In this document: positions 1 through 9,955 of the stretch, one piece after another
How the letters are laid out: every line of letters starts with the position of its first letter
Numbering within the stretch: position 1 is the stretch's first letter
NCBI GenBank assembly: GCA_021397845.1
Contig: CM038050.1
Span: forward strand, 117,789,891 to 117,853,890
Origin: Areca catechu
Lineage: Eukaryota; Streptophyta; Magnoliopsida; Arecales; Arecaceae
Direction: 5' to 3'
Length of the DNA: 64,000 nt
Made by a program: the position numbers and the translations under genes
Notes under the pieces: model-generated
Told to the model about the DNA's origin: nothing
Database searches by the model: none
The model's input: the letters and a program-made list of their open reading frames with translations, nothing else

Positions 1-480
1 ATCCATGTAAATCTAAAAAAATCATCTACAATCACAAGGGCATATTTCATACCTCCTAAGCTTGTGGTCCTAGTTGGTCTAATAAGTCCATGTGAAGTAG
101 TTCTAAAGGTCTAGAAGTTGAAATCAATTTTTTGATTTAAATCTCCCCCTAGTTTTTTTACCCATTTGCATGCATCACACACATGATCAAAATCAACTTT
201 AAACTTAGGCATGCCTTTAACAAGATTTTTGGAAATCAACTTGGCAATAGTATGCATGCTAGCATGACCCAATCGTCTATGCCATAGTAAGCAAGACTCC
301 TTGGTCTTAGCATTCATTGCTACTAGACTAGAACTACTTGACATGGCAAGATCATTTAGATCTACCACAAATATTTTCTAGTCTGTGTCCAATGAATTTA
401 CTACTAGAGTCAAGAGAGTTTATTACTATACACAGATGATTCGAAGATAACTTTGAAGCCCTTATTACATAATTGACTAA
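1..480 (-). pseudogene. A1 GAG-pre-integrase and integrase start (broken)
   Basis: Positions 111-368 encode the GAG-pre-integrase zinc-binding region: LLWHRRLGHASMHTIAKLIS gives the H-x3-H half and a later CDAC stretch gives the cysteine half. The normal CQLGKQ is degraded to CKWVKK. The first 110 bases match the integrase start of A3 (about 35745-35880) with a frame break between. In the full polyprotein this region precedes the integrase that inserts the cDNA. Confidence 0.85.
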
Positions 481-760
481 TGCTTAATAAATTGCTTCAA
501 CTATCTACTAGCAATACATTTTCAATGAAAGTATAGGGGGTTATTTTGATCTTACCAATTCCAATTATTTTTTCCTTACCATTGTCTCCAAAAGTAACCA
601 TATCTCCTTCTTTTATTTCCAGGATGATAAATGGATCCTTGTCACCCGTCATATGCCTTGAATAGCCACTGTCGAAATACCATCTTTTCTTTAATTTCTG
701 GGCTGTAAGACATTCCTAGAAGAAAATCAAGGAGTACTTTTAGGTACCCAAGCTAACTTG
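481..760 (-). pseudogene. A1 retroviral-type aspartic protease remnant
   Basis: The minus strand near 630-690 reads WYFDSGYSRHMTGDKDP, the copia protease active-site block with D-S-G as catalytic triplet, followed by the downstream block VTFGDNGKEKIIGIGKIKI. A3 has the same block at 36232-36483. Stops interrupt the link to the GAG-pre-integrase part. The enzyme would cut the Gag-Pol polyprotein. Confidence 0.8.
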
Positions 761-1074
761 GGTCCTTTCAGGTTAGCTAAGGTGGTTCCTTTGGGAACCC
801 ATTCAATTTTTCTTGATGTATATGGACATTTCTAGTAATTTTGTAATTGAAAGCTTTATGTCCTAATTCTTTACAAACAAAACATCTGATTCTAGAATTT
901 TGAAATGATTTATATTTTGAAATTCTAGATGCATGAAGTGCAGAAATAGCAAGTTTTGAAATGGAAGTAGAACCTTTTGTGACAAAAGTTTTATGAGAAG
1001 TAAACTTGGGAATAAAATTATTTTGTTTTACAATGTAGTAGCAGAAATGTAATTTGAATTTGAAGCAATAAAAC

Positions 1075-2420
1075 CTATTCCAACTTTGTTACTAGAATTC
1101 TTTGATCTTTAAGAATTAACTCAAGCTTGATAGAAAATAAAGTTAATTTTTCAACAAGTGGCTTGAGTTTTTCAACCTCCTTTTTTAGTTCATTATTTTC
1201 TTTCAACAAAGCATTGTTTTTGTCATGAAATTCACTATTCTCAATTTTCAAAGCATTACATTTTTCAAAAAAGGTGTGAAGTTCTTTTTGCAATAAATTA
1301 TTCTTTTCTGAAATCTTATCTTTTTCTTTGAGTAAAGAATCATTGATATGCTTTAATGATCTAATATTTACTCCTGCCTTTTTAAATTCAGATAATAGAT
1401 CATGGAATGCAGAATTTAATTTCTTAAAAGTAAATTCAATTTGAGCATCGGGGGAATTTACCTCATCCTCGAGACCCATTAGATATAAATTTGCTATTTT
1501 CATGGTCTCTTTTTCTTCAGTTGAAGTGGAGTCTTCACTATCGCTCCACGTGGCAACCATCGCTATCTTTTTCTTCTTTTTGAAGAATTTCTTTAATTGA
1601 GAACAGTCTGGACGAATGTGCTCTAATTTCTTACATTCATAGCAAGTGGGGACTTGTTCCTTATCTTTATCTTTATCCTTGTCCTTTTCTTTAAGTGTTC
1701 TCCTCGTTTATGAAATTTTCTGTTATATCTTCCTTTCTTCTTTTCCATAAACTTTCTGAATCTCCTCATGACCATTGCAATGTCTTCATCTTCAAGATCA
1801 TCTTCGGAGGAGGTGGAGTCATCTTCCATCTCTTCATCATCTTTTGATTCCAATGTAGCTTTGAATGCAATTATTTTCTTCTTTTTCTGATCATCATCTA
1901 TTCTATGCTACATTGCTAGTTCGTGTGTGATGAGAGATCCTATTAATTCATCCATTGATAGAACATTCAAATCTTTAGCTTCCTGGATGGCAGTGATTTT
2001 AGGATCCCATTTATCAGGAAGTGATCTCAAATTCTTCTGTACTAAATCAGCATTTGAGTATACCCTGCCAAGACTTTTCAACTATAAATATCTATAAATC
2101 TAATATACATGGGAAAAATACTTTCATTAGACTCCAACTTAAATAATTTATAATTGTGCACTAAAAATTTATCTTTGAAGTTTTCACTTGTGAAGTTCCT
2201 TCATGGGTCACCTTAAGTTTATCCCAAATTTCCTTCGTTGAAGAGCAGATGGAAATTCGATTAAACTCATTTGAATCCAAAGCACAGTAAAGCAAGTTCA
2301 TTGCTTTGGCATTCAATTCCCCATCTTCATGTCGAGTTCGTCCCAATCCTCTTCAGGCTTAGGAACATCCACGCCATCAATTTTAGTCATGGAAACATGG
2401 CCCTTTGAGAATGACCTTCT
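1075..2420 (-). pseudogene. A1 gag (capsid/nucleocapsid), frame-broken
   Basis: From the N-terminus: a UBN2-type gag domain (2346-2161, with ELNAKAMNLLYCALDSNEFN), a Ser/Asp/Glu-rich tract (1853-1780), a basic tract, a CCHC knuckle near 1655-1612 (C-YE-C-KKLE-H-IRPD-C), and a Lys/Glu/Leu-rich coiled coil of about 160 residues (1560-1075). The domains lie in different frames. Gag packages element RNA. The coiled coil after the knuckle is also present in A3. Confidence 0.8.
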
Positions 2421-2578
2421 ATAGTTGAAATCAATAGCTTGAATATAATTTTCATTCATACTTTTCAATAAATTATTTATGCTGGAAGAGTGGAAGTCTA
2501 TTAGTTGACTGGCCTTCGGCCAAAGATGTACTCATAGGATGAGCCATCAATCTTTACTCTAAGATAATCAAAGACACT

Positions 2579-2590
2579 GCTCTGATACTA
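2579..2590 (-). promoter_or_regulatory. A1 primer-binding site
   Basis: The minus strand reads TAGTATCAGAGC, one change from the plant copia initiator-tRNA-Met site TGGTATCAGAGC. It lies two bases inside the LTR end. Confidence 0.85.
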
Positions 2591-2592
2591 GT

Positions 2593-4310
2593 TGTTGCCC
2601 AGGTGGCTACCCAAGAGAGGGATGAATTGGGACTTTTAAAAATTTAAAGCAAATAATGTGCAATTCAAAATCCTTTGCTAGTGGAGGTGCTGTGATAGAG
2701 TTATAAGATGCAGAAGCTAAAAAGAGTCAAGTACATACAATACAATCACACCAAATTTATAGTGTTTGGAGCAACCCAGCTCCTACGTCCACTATCCAAG
2801 ATACCACTTGGAATTTCTACTATATTCACACCCGAATACAGTAGGATTGTTTTACAGGATCACAATCTAAAACCTCTACACTTTGATTTTACGGCATCAC
2901 CAAAGAAAACCCAACACCCTTTGGTTTTAACAAGCTCACCAAAGAAACCTAACCTGGTTTTACCAGGATCACCAAGAACCCAACACTTGGTTTTTATCAA
3001 GGCTTACCAAGAACCTATTTGGTTTTTCAACTGGGCTCACCAAGAACCCAACAATTCAAAAATTGAGTTGAAAGAAATGCAACAATAATGACAAACTCAA
3101 TTTGTCAGATGTTGCCGGTGCAGCTTGTTGGAAGTCCACTTGAATGCACTTGAATAGACTTTAATTACTTAAGTGGCTTCTTTCCAAAGTTGCTTCAAGC
3201 CTCATATTGGAATTGGTGAAGACTTGAAAGCTTGACTTGAAGCTCTTGTGCTCTTTTGCTGTTGGTTGGTAGGATATTCAATGAAGCTCTCTTTTCTTTG
3301 AAGAACTCTCTAATTCATTTCTTCAAGGAAGTTCAAGTCCTTCAAATTTAAAGTCTTCTATCATTCCAAGATAGTTCTAGCTAGTGTAGACTTTTGGGGA
3401 ATGATTTGTGTCCATTGGAGCACCTTTTAGCATTCAAAAATAATTTCTAAAACTAGCCATTAGATACCTGGAAACGACGTTCGAGTCGGCTCGGATCCTT
3501 CGAGTCAATGGGTCGAGTTGCCAAATCTTCAATGCAGTCAGCTCTTTGTCTCAGGATGCAAAACATCACTCTAAACGAGTCGGCTCTTGATAGCTCGAGT
3601 CGGCTCGAATTTCTTTCTTTGAAAAACTTGAACTCGAGGAGTGGCTCTTTTCAGTTTGGGTCAGCTCTTCTTCTCAGGTTCAGAAAACCTCACTCTAAAA
3701 GAGTCGGCTCGGTGCAGTTCAGGTCGGCTCGCCTTCTTATGCTTTCAACATTAGGTCTGGCAGAGTCGGCTCTTTCTTGTTCAGGTCGGCTCGCCTGGCT
3801 ATTCTCAGAAATCTTCAAAAATTGGACTCTAAAGGAGTTGGCTCGGATTGATTCCAATCGACTCAGATTCACTGGAGTTGGTTCGCTTTCCATCGAGTCA
3901 GCTCGGATTGCTGCGTTCAAGAATCCTTGCTGCGTGCCAGTAAGCAGAGTCGGCTCTTCATCATGTGGGGTCGGCTCGAGTGTCTTCTTCAGGATTTTTA
4001 TATTTGAACTTAAAGAAAAACTCTTACCAACTCTTTACATTCTCAAACAAACCAACTCAAAATAAATTTCATGGCACACACACACATAGAAGTAACCCTT
4101 TTTGCATGATTTTTTCTTAGCTTTTTCATTGGGTTCTTCTTTACAAAAACACATTACAACACAACTCAAATAAGAAAACAGAAGTGTAGGAGTTGAAGAT
4201 TGAATATTTAATTCATCCTACAAAATCTTGTCAAACACTTGAAGAGTTGTCAGAAATAAATATACATGCTCCAATGTTTGGTTATCATCAAATCACTTAT
4301 GGGGTCAACA
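2593..4310 (-). mobile_element. Family A LTR shared by A1 and A2 (1718 bp)
   Basis: Plus-strand ends are TGTTGCCC and GGGTCAACA, an inverted TGTTG/CAACA pair. The whole sequence is repeated at 48327-50060 (1734 bp). A1's primer site and gag lie to its left; to its right lies the 3' part of another family A copy (extra ORF, RNase H tail). It therefore acts as 5' LTR for one and 3' LTR for the other. A TATA-like CACTATAAAT lies on the minus strand at about 2755-2764. Reading frames inside it are by-products of non-coding sequence. Confidence 0.9.
3480..3985. repeat. GAGTCGGCTC palindrome array in family A LTR
   Basis: About fifteen copies of GAGTCGGCTC(G) and CpG-decayed forms (GAGTCAGCTC, GAGTTGGCTC) occur at irregular spacing of roughly 20-45 bp. 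The ideal core GAGTCGACTC is a perfect 10-bp palindrome. The array lies some 0.7-1.2 kb upstream of the LTR TATA-like box in element orientation, so in U3. The sister LTR has the same array at about 49210-49735. Confidence 0.75.
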
Positions 4311-4379
4311 CCTTAAATCCCTAAATCTAGTTCTGACTGGGGCTCTAGGTGTCTTAGTCTTCTTGGTCTTTGACTTATT

Positions 4380-5692
4380 CTTGGTCACAACAGGTTTAGC
4401 TTTGACTGAAGGTGGATCAAATGAAGGAACAGGAGATAGTTGAGCAGGAGTTTCAAGTGACTCTTTGTTGATCTGTACAGGAGTATCCTCAGCAATAAAT
4501 GTTTTCTTTTGAGATTGTAGTAAATACTTCTGATTTCTTCTTTAAAATTCTCCATTTCCTTTTTCATTTTCTCCTTGTGAAGCATCTGTTCTGATCTCAT
4601 TTTCTATAGACTAACATTAACTGAATTTCTTAAATCATCAAGTGTAGAATTTATGTGACCTGTCAGTGAATCAGAGATTGTCTCCATCTTCTGAAATATT
4701 AACTCCTTAAGTTCAGATGGAGTTTTCATTGCATGTTTAGATCTGTCTTCATCTTTGTTTCCAGACTTATTAACTTTAATAGCAGCATGTTCATCATCAT
4801 CTGAGGAAGTGGCAGCAATTTGACCAGACATTTTCTTTATCCAGACTCCCTCTTGCAGTTGATATCCCATTCTTCTAAGAGAATTGAAGGAATAAGTGTC
4901 TAAATGATGTAGAGGCTTGCCTATCTCATCAGTTAGGTCAATTCCAGCTTCTTCAAACAGTAAGGTGAATACCATACCATAGGGTAGGCATGCTTTAAGT
5001 TTTCTAGCTACTTCTCTCATTTGAATCATCATGATGAAGGGAAGTTAAGAGGTTCTTCTTCAATAAGATGTCCCATAAAAGTCATGTCCTTCTCACTCAC
5101 CCAGTCGAAACGACCGGTTCAGGGAAGAAAAATTCTACTAACCATGTTGTGGAGAGTCGCATTTCCTTTGATAGCAAGTTGGCTTGAACATGTTGGACGG
5201 AGCTTACATCTTCTCTTTCCAAAATAAGCTTCAGTGTGTGTTCTTTGTCAGTTAGGGTAAGCTCGGTGGCACCGTCAGTTGGCATTTGAAGCAAGTTGCT
5301 CAACTTTTATTCATCCACAATGACTTTAACTCCCTTAACAGTTGATTTCAAATGGTATTCTTCAAGAACTAGGTTTTCATAGAAAGTTCGTACCAGAGAA
5401 GGGTAGGTTAGAATATCCAGTGAGCAGAAATACTTCCAACCTTGGTTGTCTATCCAACTCCCTATCTTCATTTCCAGTTCTTCTAGGAAGGAGAAATCGA
5501 TCCTTCTGCCGCATGTAACAGGCCTGTTGGCCATTGAAGTGGATTTCCCAATTGGAGAGGATGTTTCTTCTTCTTGTTGTTCAGGAGAGGACCTTTTTCT
5601 CTTTTCTTCCTTATCCTTCAGATCTTTGCTGCATGTGCTTGATTTTGCTGCTTGAGGAGTCTTTCACGTAGATCTCCTTGGAGCCATTTCAA
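4380..5692 (-). pseudogene. A2 extra ORF after pol, plant transposon-protein-like
   Basis: A protein of about 430 residues runs from MAPRRST near 5690, broken by several stops and frame changes. Recognisable blocks are WIDNQGWKYFCSLD, LVRTFYENL, and the best conserved stretch, REVARKLKACLPYGMV followed by an HLDTY and RMGYQLQEGVWIKK block. The C-terminal part is charged and coiled-coil-like. A3 carries a homologue at 31379-33095 in the same place: between RNase H and the 3' LTR, same strand as pol. It resembles plant proteins annotated as 'putative plant transposon protein'; its function is unknown. The position matches the env-like ORF of SIRE-type copia elements, but I see no signal peptide or membrane segment. 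Confidence 0.75.
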
Positions 5693-5854
5693 CAAAATTT
5701 GTAAGAATAAGGAAATCAAGGTTTCGAGGAATGGTTTCTGAGAGATTGGTAAAGGTTTCAAGTGGAGTAGAGTGAGTTTGAAGTGAAATAGAAAGAGTTA
5801 GATATAAGATAAGATTACTCGGATCTATTTAAAAAGCGATTTCTCGACATTCGA

Positions 5855-6060
5855 GTCGGCTCGCTCAGCCCTAAAATCATTCGAGTTGGCTCGACCAGAG
5901 CGAACTCAGAACAAACAGAACTCCGAGTCAGCTAGGCAAGACTTTAGATTGACCTAGTCAGCTCAACCAGAGTGAGAGCAAAAAAATCAGATATTTGAGC
6001 CAGCTCGACCAGAGCAAAATTGCTCGAGTCAACTTGAACAGAAACTTTCCACAAAAGTTG
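5855..6060. repeat. GAGTCGGCTC-type cluster upstream of A2 extra ORF
   Basis: About eight GAGTCGGCTCG-like words (ATTCGAGTCGGCTCGC, CATTCGAGTTGGCTCG and decayed forms), each often followed by an 'accagag' phrase. They lie 170-370 nt upstream of the extra-ORF start in element orientation. A smaller cluster lies at the matching place in A3 (33185-33262). An AT-rich TATA-like stretch (5825-5835) lies between cluster and ORF. Confidence 0.65.
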
Positions 6061-6199
6061 AAATGATTCAAAACTTGATTTTGATTCAATGAAATTTCAA
6101 GGAAAGTTATTCAATAATCATGAATAGTTGTAGAAAGTTTTTAGATAGTTTTTCCTTAATTTTAAAGGATCTTAGGTTAGGGTAATCTAGAAAGGATCA

Positions 6200-6336
6200 C
6201 AAAGCCCTAATTCTCCTCTAAGTAATTCAAATCTATCTTGATTCAGTGGCTTAGTTAAAATATCAGCCAATTATTTTTCAGTTGGGATAAATTCTAGTTC
6301 AATGTCACCATTCAAAGCATGATCTCTAATAAGCCT
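6200..6336 (-). pseudogene. A2 RNase H tail (end of copia pol)
   Basis: The minus strand encodes the last part of copia RNase H: LIRDHALNGDIELEFIPTEK, a stop, then LADILTKPLNQDRF. A3 has the same end at 33395-33560. The copy is cut at about 6336, where Tat1 begins. The 6061-6199 stretch is non-coding spacer. Confidence 0.85.
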
Positions 6337-6489
6337 TGGTAGCAAACTCCTGCCCTGGAGATCGTTGATGTCGACGGGGGCAGGGAAGAGGAGCGACCAG
6401 CGTGCTCACCTCTCTCGACGGTCGCAATGACCAGCGCTCCGATGGTAGCTGTGACGAGTGCAATGATCCCACAGCCCACATTCTCGTAG

Positions 6490-7414
6490 GTTGAGGGCAC
6501 TCTCGTGCAGCCCTCTGAGCCCCGCCCTGCATGGGTGGGATTTCCTAGGAATGCCTCTGTCATCTGGGACCAGGGCTTAGCCGAGAGGATGATGGAGTAT
6601 GCATCTCAACCCTGGGACCGTCGCTTAAGGGGTGGCTGGGACTACTCGGCCGCCCTACTAGGGATCCTTCCCCAACTCTTCTCGGTGAGTACCCGATACC
6701 ACCTGTAATGTTTCTATTGGATCTTTAGAGAAACTGACCTTATCTTTGATGCAGATCGGGACTGACGTGCTCCTACTTCAGGATTTTCTCATTACTTCAA
6801 CAAGGAAGGAGGCTGATAAGGAGATAAGGCTTGGCAAGCTCGTGGCCGATGTGAAGGATCTAATGGAGAAGGGCCACGAGCTGAGGGAGAGCAATAGAGC
6901 TCTCCGAGACATGGCCCATGCCGACAGGCACATCAGGGACCTCGAGGCCTCCCAGTCCGAGGAGAGGATCTCGACTCAGCATCGCGCTGATGAGGATGCG
7001 ACGGAGATCTCCCACCTGGAGGGGCAATCTCGGTTACTGGAGAGCTGGGTCAAGGAGTTCCTAGCAAAGCTGGCGGCATCCAAGGAGAAGACTTCTTACA
7101 TCTCGGGGCTGCTAGAGGCTGCGTAGAAGGATGCTCAGGAGGCCGTGCCTAAGTTTCGGGCTTCACTAGAGTTCAAGAATAAGGTCCACAAGGCTACTGT
7201 GGACTCATTCTTAAACGGCTTTGAGGTCTACTGGGAGAAGGTGGCCTCCCTCTTCCCGGAGCTTGACTTGGTCAAAGTCATCCTTGGCGGCCACAGGAAG
7301 AAGCCTAAGGAACCAGCGGCGTCGGGGGTGGCTGACGAGGGAATTGCCGGGCAACCCCTGAGCAGGCAATCGGTAATGTCGATGCTTCCTAGCCTGGGAC
7401 GGAGCTGGCGATGA
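6490..7414 (+). CDS. Tat1 additional ORF, antisense to pol, apparently spliced
   Basis: Exon 1 reads in frame from about 6490 to 6684 (blocks AWVGFPRNASVIWDQGLAER, GGWDYSAALLGILPQLFS). Removing a 70-bp GT-AG intron (6685-6754) joins it without frame loss to IGTDVLLLQDFLITSTRKEA and a long Glu/Lys/Arg-rich coiled coil. A TAG near 7124 separates that from a C-terminal block (7145-7414) with KFRASLEFKNKVHKATVDSF and FPELDLVKVI. The splice site before 6490 and the true start are not settled. Tat elements are known to carry such additional ORFs; the product's role is unknown. It is probably inactive because of the stop. Confidence 0.65.
6685..6754 (+). other. Predicted 70-bp spliceosomal intron in Tat1 antisense ORF
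   Basis: The donor is CTCG|GTGAGT and the acceptor TTTGATGCAG|ATCGGG, with a T-rich stretch before the acceptor. Exon 1 counts 180 nt from the in-frame codon at 6505, so splicing is phase 0, and exon 2 continues as a long open frame. Read unspliced, the frame stops within about 25 nt of the donor. Confidence 0.6.
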
Positions 7415-8208
7415 AGTGACCTTGGGTCCTTCATTTTGCATTCTAGCATAGGGTTTTTCATTTTGTTCTTTTTGGTTGCCCGATCTGTTGGGTCCCTTTT
7501 ATTTGTAAGAAACCCTTGCACTTAGAAATGAAGCTTCCTTTCTGTTTTATACCTCGGTATTCCTATCTTGGTTCTTTATTTTGCTCCTTGTTGATGGTAG
7601 GTCTGGGACCCCTGGTTTCTTGTCGAAATAACTTGATTTGAAGTTTGACTTTGACTTTGGGCCAGAAATCAGGTTCAAGAGGCCTCCAAGCTTTGGCATG
7701 GAACTCATAGAGCCTCCGGCTTGGACTTCATGAGTCCCTAGTACCGAGGCTTTCATCGTCGGAACTAGGTTCCGTGCTTTCATTTGGACTAGACTCTGGG
7801 CTTTGTGCTGGAACTAGGTTCCACGCTCTCATCCAGACTAAACTTCGGGCTTTCATCTAGACTGGACTCTGGGCTTTGTGCCGAAACTGGGTTCCGTGCT
7901 CTCATCCGGACTGAACTCCAGGCTTTCATCCAGACTGGACTCCGGGCTTTGTGCTGGAACTGGGTTTCATGCTTTCATCCAGACTGGACTTTGGGCTTTC
8001 ATCCGAACTGGACTCCGGGCTTTGTGCTAGAATTGGGTTTTGTGCTTTCATCCGGACTGGACTCCGAGCTTTGGCGTTTCCCGCAAATTACTTGCGGGAC
8101 TTCTGCCTCGTCTTCGGTCACCAGGTCCATGGTCAAGTGATGACAACCCTACGAGACAGAGACAGGCAATGTGCTAAAGAGAATTTCATTATTAATGTTT
8201 AGGAAGTC
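7415..8208. other. Non-coding Tat1 3' region
   Basis: No protein homology is visible. It lies between the antisense ORF and integrase and contains the 73-bp array at 7795-8085. Open frames here follow the array period and have no recognisable domain. Confidence 0.5.
7795..8085. repeat. Tandem array, about 73-bp unit, four copies
   Basis: The unit combines GGCTTTGTGCTGGAACTGGG with one or two phrases of the form CTTTCATCCGGACTGGACT. Copies of CTTTGTGC start near 7801, 7873, 7947 and 8020, 73-75 bp apart, with scattered substitutions. It lies in the Tat1 3' untranslated part. Confidence 0.75.
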
Positions 8209-9441
8209 TTACATCATTCGTAATACATCCTTAATTTGTGGCATTCCACGTCCATGAAAATCATGCTCCATCGAGCTCGGCAAGATAGTAGGCACTTGAG
8301 GGAGGGCTTCGACCACCTTGTAAGGACCTTCCCAGTTCGGAGAGAGCTTACCGCACTCCTGCGGTTGGGAGGCTTCCGCTCGTCGCAACACCAGGTCTCT
8401 AGGGTGGAAGGACTTCGATCTCACCCTGGAGTTGTAGTATCTAGCCACCCATTATCGATAAGCTGCCATTCGAACCCGAGCCTTGTCCCTCATCTCTTTC
8501 AGTAGGTCTAGATTAAGTAAGAGTCATGCTGGGATCTCAGTCTTGTCATACTGCTTTACTCACAGTGTCGGCAAACTGAGTTCTACCAGAATCACTGCTT
8601 CTACACCGAAGATGAGATTGAATGGGGTTTCATCCATGGATGTCATTGGCATTGTGTGGTATGCCCATAGGACACTAGAAAGTTCTTCGGCCTACCTTCC
8701 CTTAGCTTGGTCCAACTTGATTCGGAGCCCTTGAAGGATGGTCCAGTTAGTCACCTTGGCCTCCCCGTTGGTCTAAGAGTGTGCTACCGAAGTGAAGCAA
8801 TGGTGGATGTCGAGGTCATCACAAAACTCCTTGAACTCTCGATTATCGAACTGCCATCCATTATCAATGATGATGGTGTGAGGAAGTCCAAAGCAGCATA
8901 TGATTGATTTCCAAAAGAACTTACTAATATTTGCCTCCGTGATCCGGGCTAGCGGCTCGGCCTCGACCCACTTCATGAAGTAGTCGATGGCGACTATCAG
9001 GAACTTACGATGTTCGGATGTAGGAGGAAAGGGATCGAGGATGTCCATGCCCCACTAGGAAAATGGCCAGGGGGTGGAGAGTTGGGAGAGCGGCATAGCT
9101 GGCAAGCATTGCACAATGGCGTGATGCTAGCAGTGGTCGCACCTTTAGATGAAATTGGCTACATCCTCCCTCATTATTTCCCAGTAGGATCCCTGGTGGA
9201 GGGCCTTGTATGCTAGAGTTCTACCCCCCACATGATTTTCATAGAGGCCTTCGTGTATCTCCTGGAGCACGGCTGCTACCTCCGTGGGTCTCAAACATTT
9301 AAGGAGTGGGTAGGAGTAGGACCTCCGATAGAGTAGTCCATCCATCAGCACAAAGCGCGAGGCCTTCCTTTTGATGAGGCCAGCTTTTATCCGATCTTTG
9401 AGCAAAGTACCATCGTTGATGTATTCGACATACTTGTCCAT
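8209..9441 (-). pseudogene. Tat1 integrase (zinc finger, core, C-terminus), broken
   Basis: The zinc-binding N-terminus lies in 9441-9145 (LYRRSYSYPLLKCL, EIHEGLYENHVGGRTLAYKA). The core follows at 9048-8773 with catalytic Asp in FLIVAIDYFMKWVEAEPL and Asp in IIIDNGWQFDN; the expected Glu is in TNGEAKVTN near 8755. The C-terminal part at 8448-8209 has LSPNWEGPYKVVEAL. Stops and frame changes split it into three pieces. Integrase would join the element cDNA to the target. It belongs to Tat because it is followed by an antisense ORF, not a chromodomain. Confidence 0.85.
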
Positions 9442-9465
9442 CCAGCTGGGCTCTGTGGTGACCTG

Positions 9466-9955
9466 CTAGATCTCTTTGGGGGCCTCATGGCTCAGGGCCT
9501 GAAGATACTCGATGTAGGCATGACCTAGGGATGAGTCCGGTAGGGTTGCAAGCCAGGAGAGGACATCAGCGCGAGCATTCTCTCTACATGGAATGTGGAG
9601 GACACTAAAGCACTTTAAACCTACCACACTTGTACGTACCAACTCCAGGTACTTTGACATTTGAGGGTCCCAGGCCTTGAACTGACCTGAGACCTACCCG
9701 GCCACCAATTACGAGTTGGTGAAGACCCTCAAGCTGGTTATACCCAATTCGTGGGAGACTCTCAGTCCCATGAGGAGCACTTCATACTCCACCTGATTAT
9801 TGGTGGTGGCAAACTAGAAGGGAGTGTGCACTTGGTGACGACTCCCTTGCTAATAGCAAGAATGAGCCCGGCTCCACTTCCACCAGAGTTGGATGCTCCA
9901 TCCACATGTAGGACCCAGATGTCCTCCTCTGGTTCAGGTCCTAGCTATTGATTCT
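9466..9955 (-). pseudogene. Tat1 second RNase H domain
   Basis: The minus strand near 9915 reads WVLHVDGASNSGGSGAGLIL, the start of an RNase H fold with its first catalytic Asp. NNQVEYEVLLMGLRVSHELG (catalytic Glu) and the Asp-bearing ENARADVLSWLATLP tail follow. Stops fall at two or more places. A second RNase H beside the standard one is typical of plant Tat elements. Confidence 0.8.

Larger units (their letters stand above)
1..2592 (-). mobile_element. Ty1-copia family A, copy A1, partial internal region
   Basis: In minus-strand order this holds a primer site, gag, protease, GAG-pre-integrase and the start of integrase; the window edge cuts the rest. It matches copy A3 (33.4-37.7 kb and 47.6-48.3 kb) segment by segment. 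Its gag is not interrupted, so the stretch near 1912-1926 shows what A3 looked like before C1 inserted there. Many stops and frameshifts make it a dead copy. Confidence 0.9.

Noticed and set aside
3508..4065. 185-codon plus-strand frame and its minus-strand partner in the family A LTR
   Set aside because: They arise from the palindrome array; the sister LTR at 48327-50060 does not keep the frames intact.
6312..6563. Minus-strand frames at the A2/Tat1 junction
   Set aside because: They cross the junction and oppose the better supported antisense Tat ORF; no homology seen.
7805..8202. Plus-strand frames rich in Leu/Ser
   Set aside because: Generated by the 73-bp tandem array; no start context or homology.
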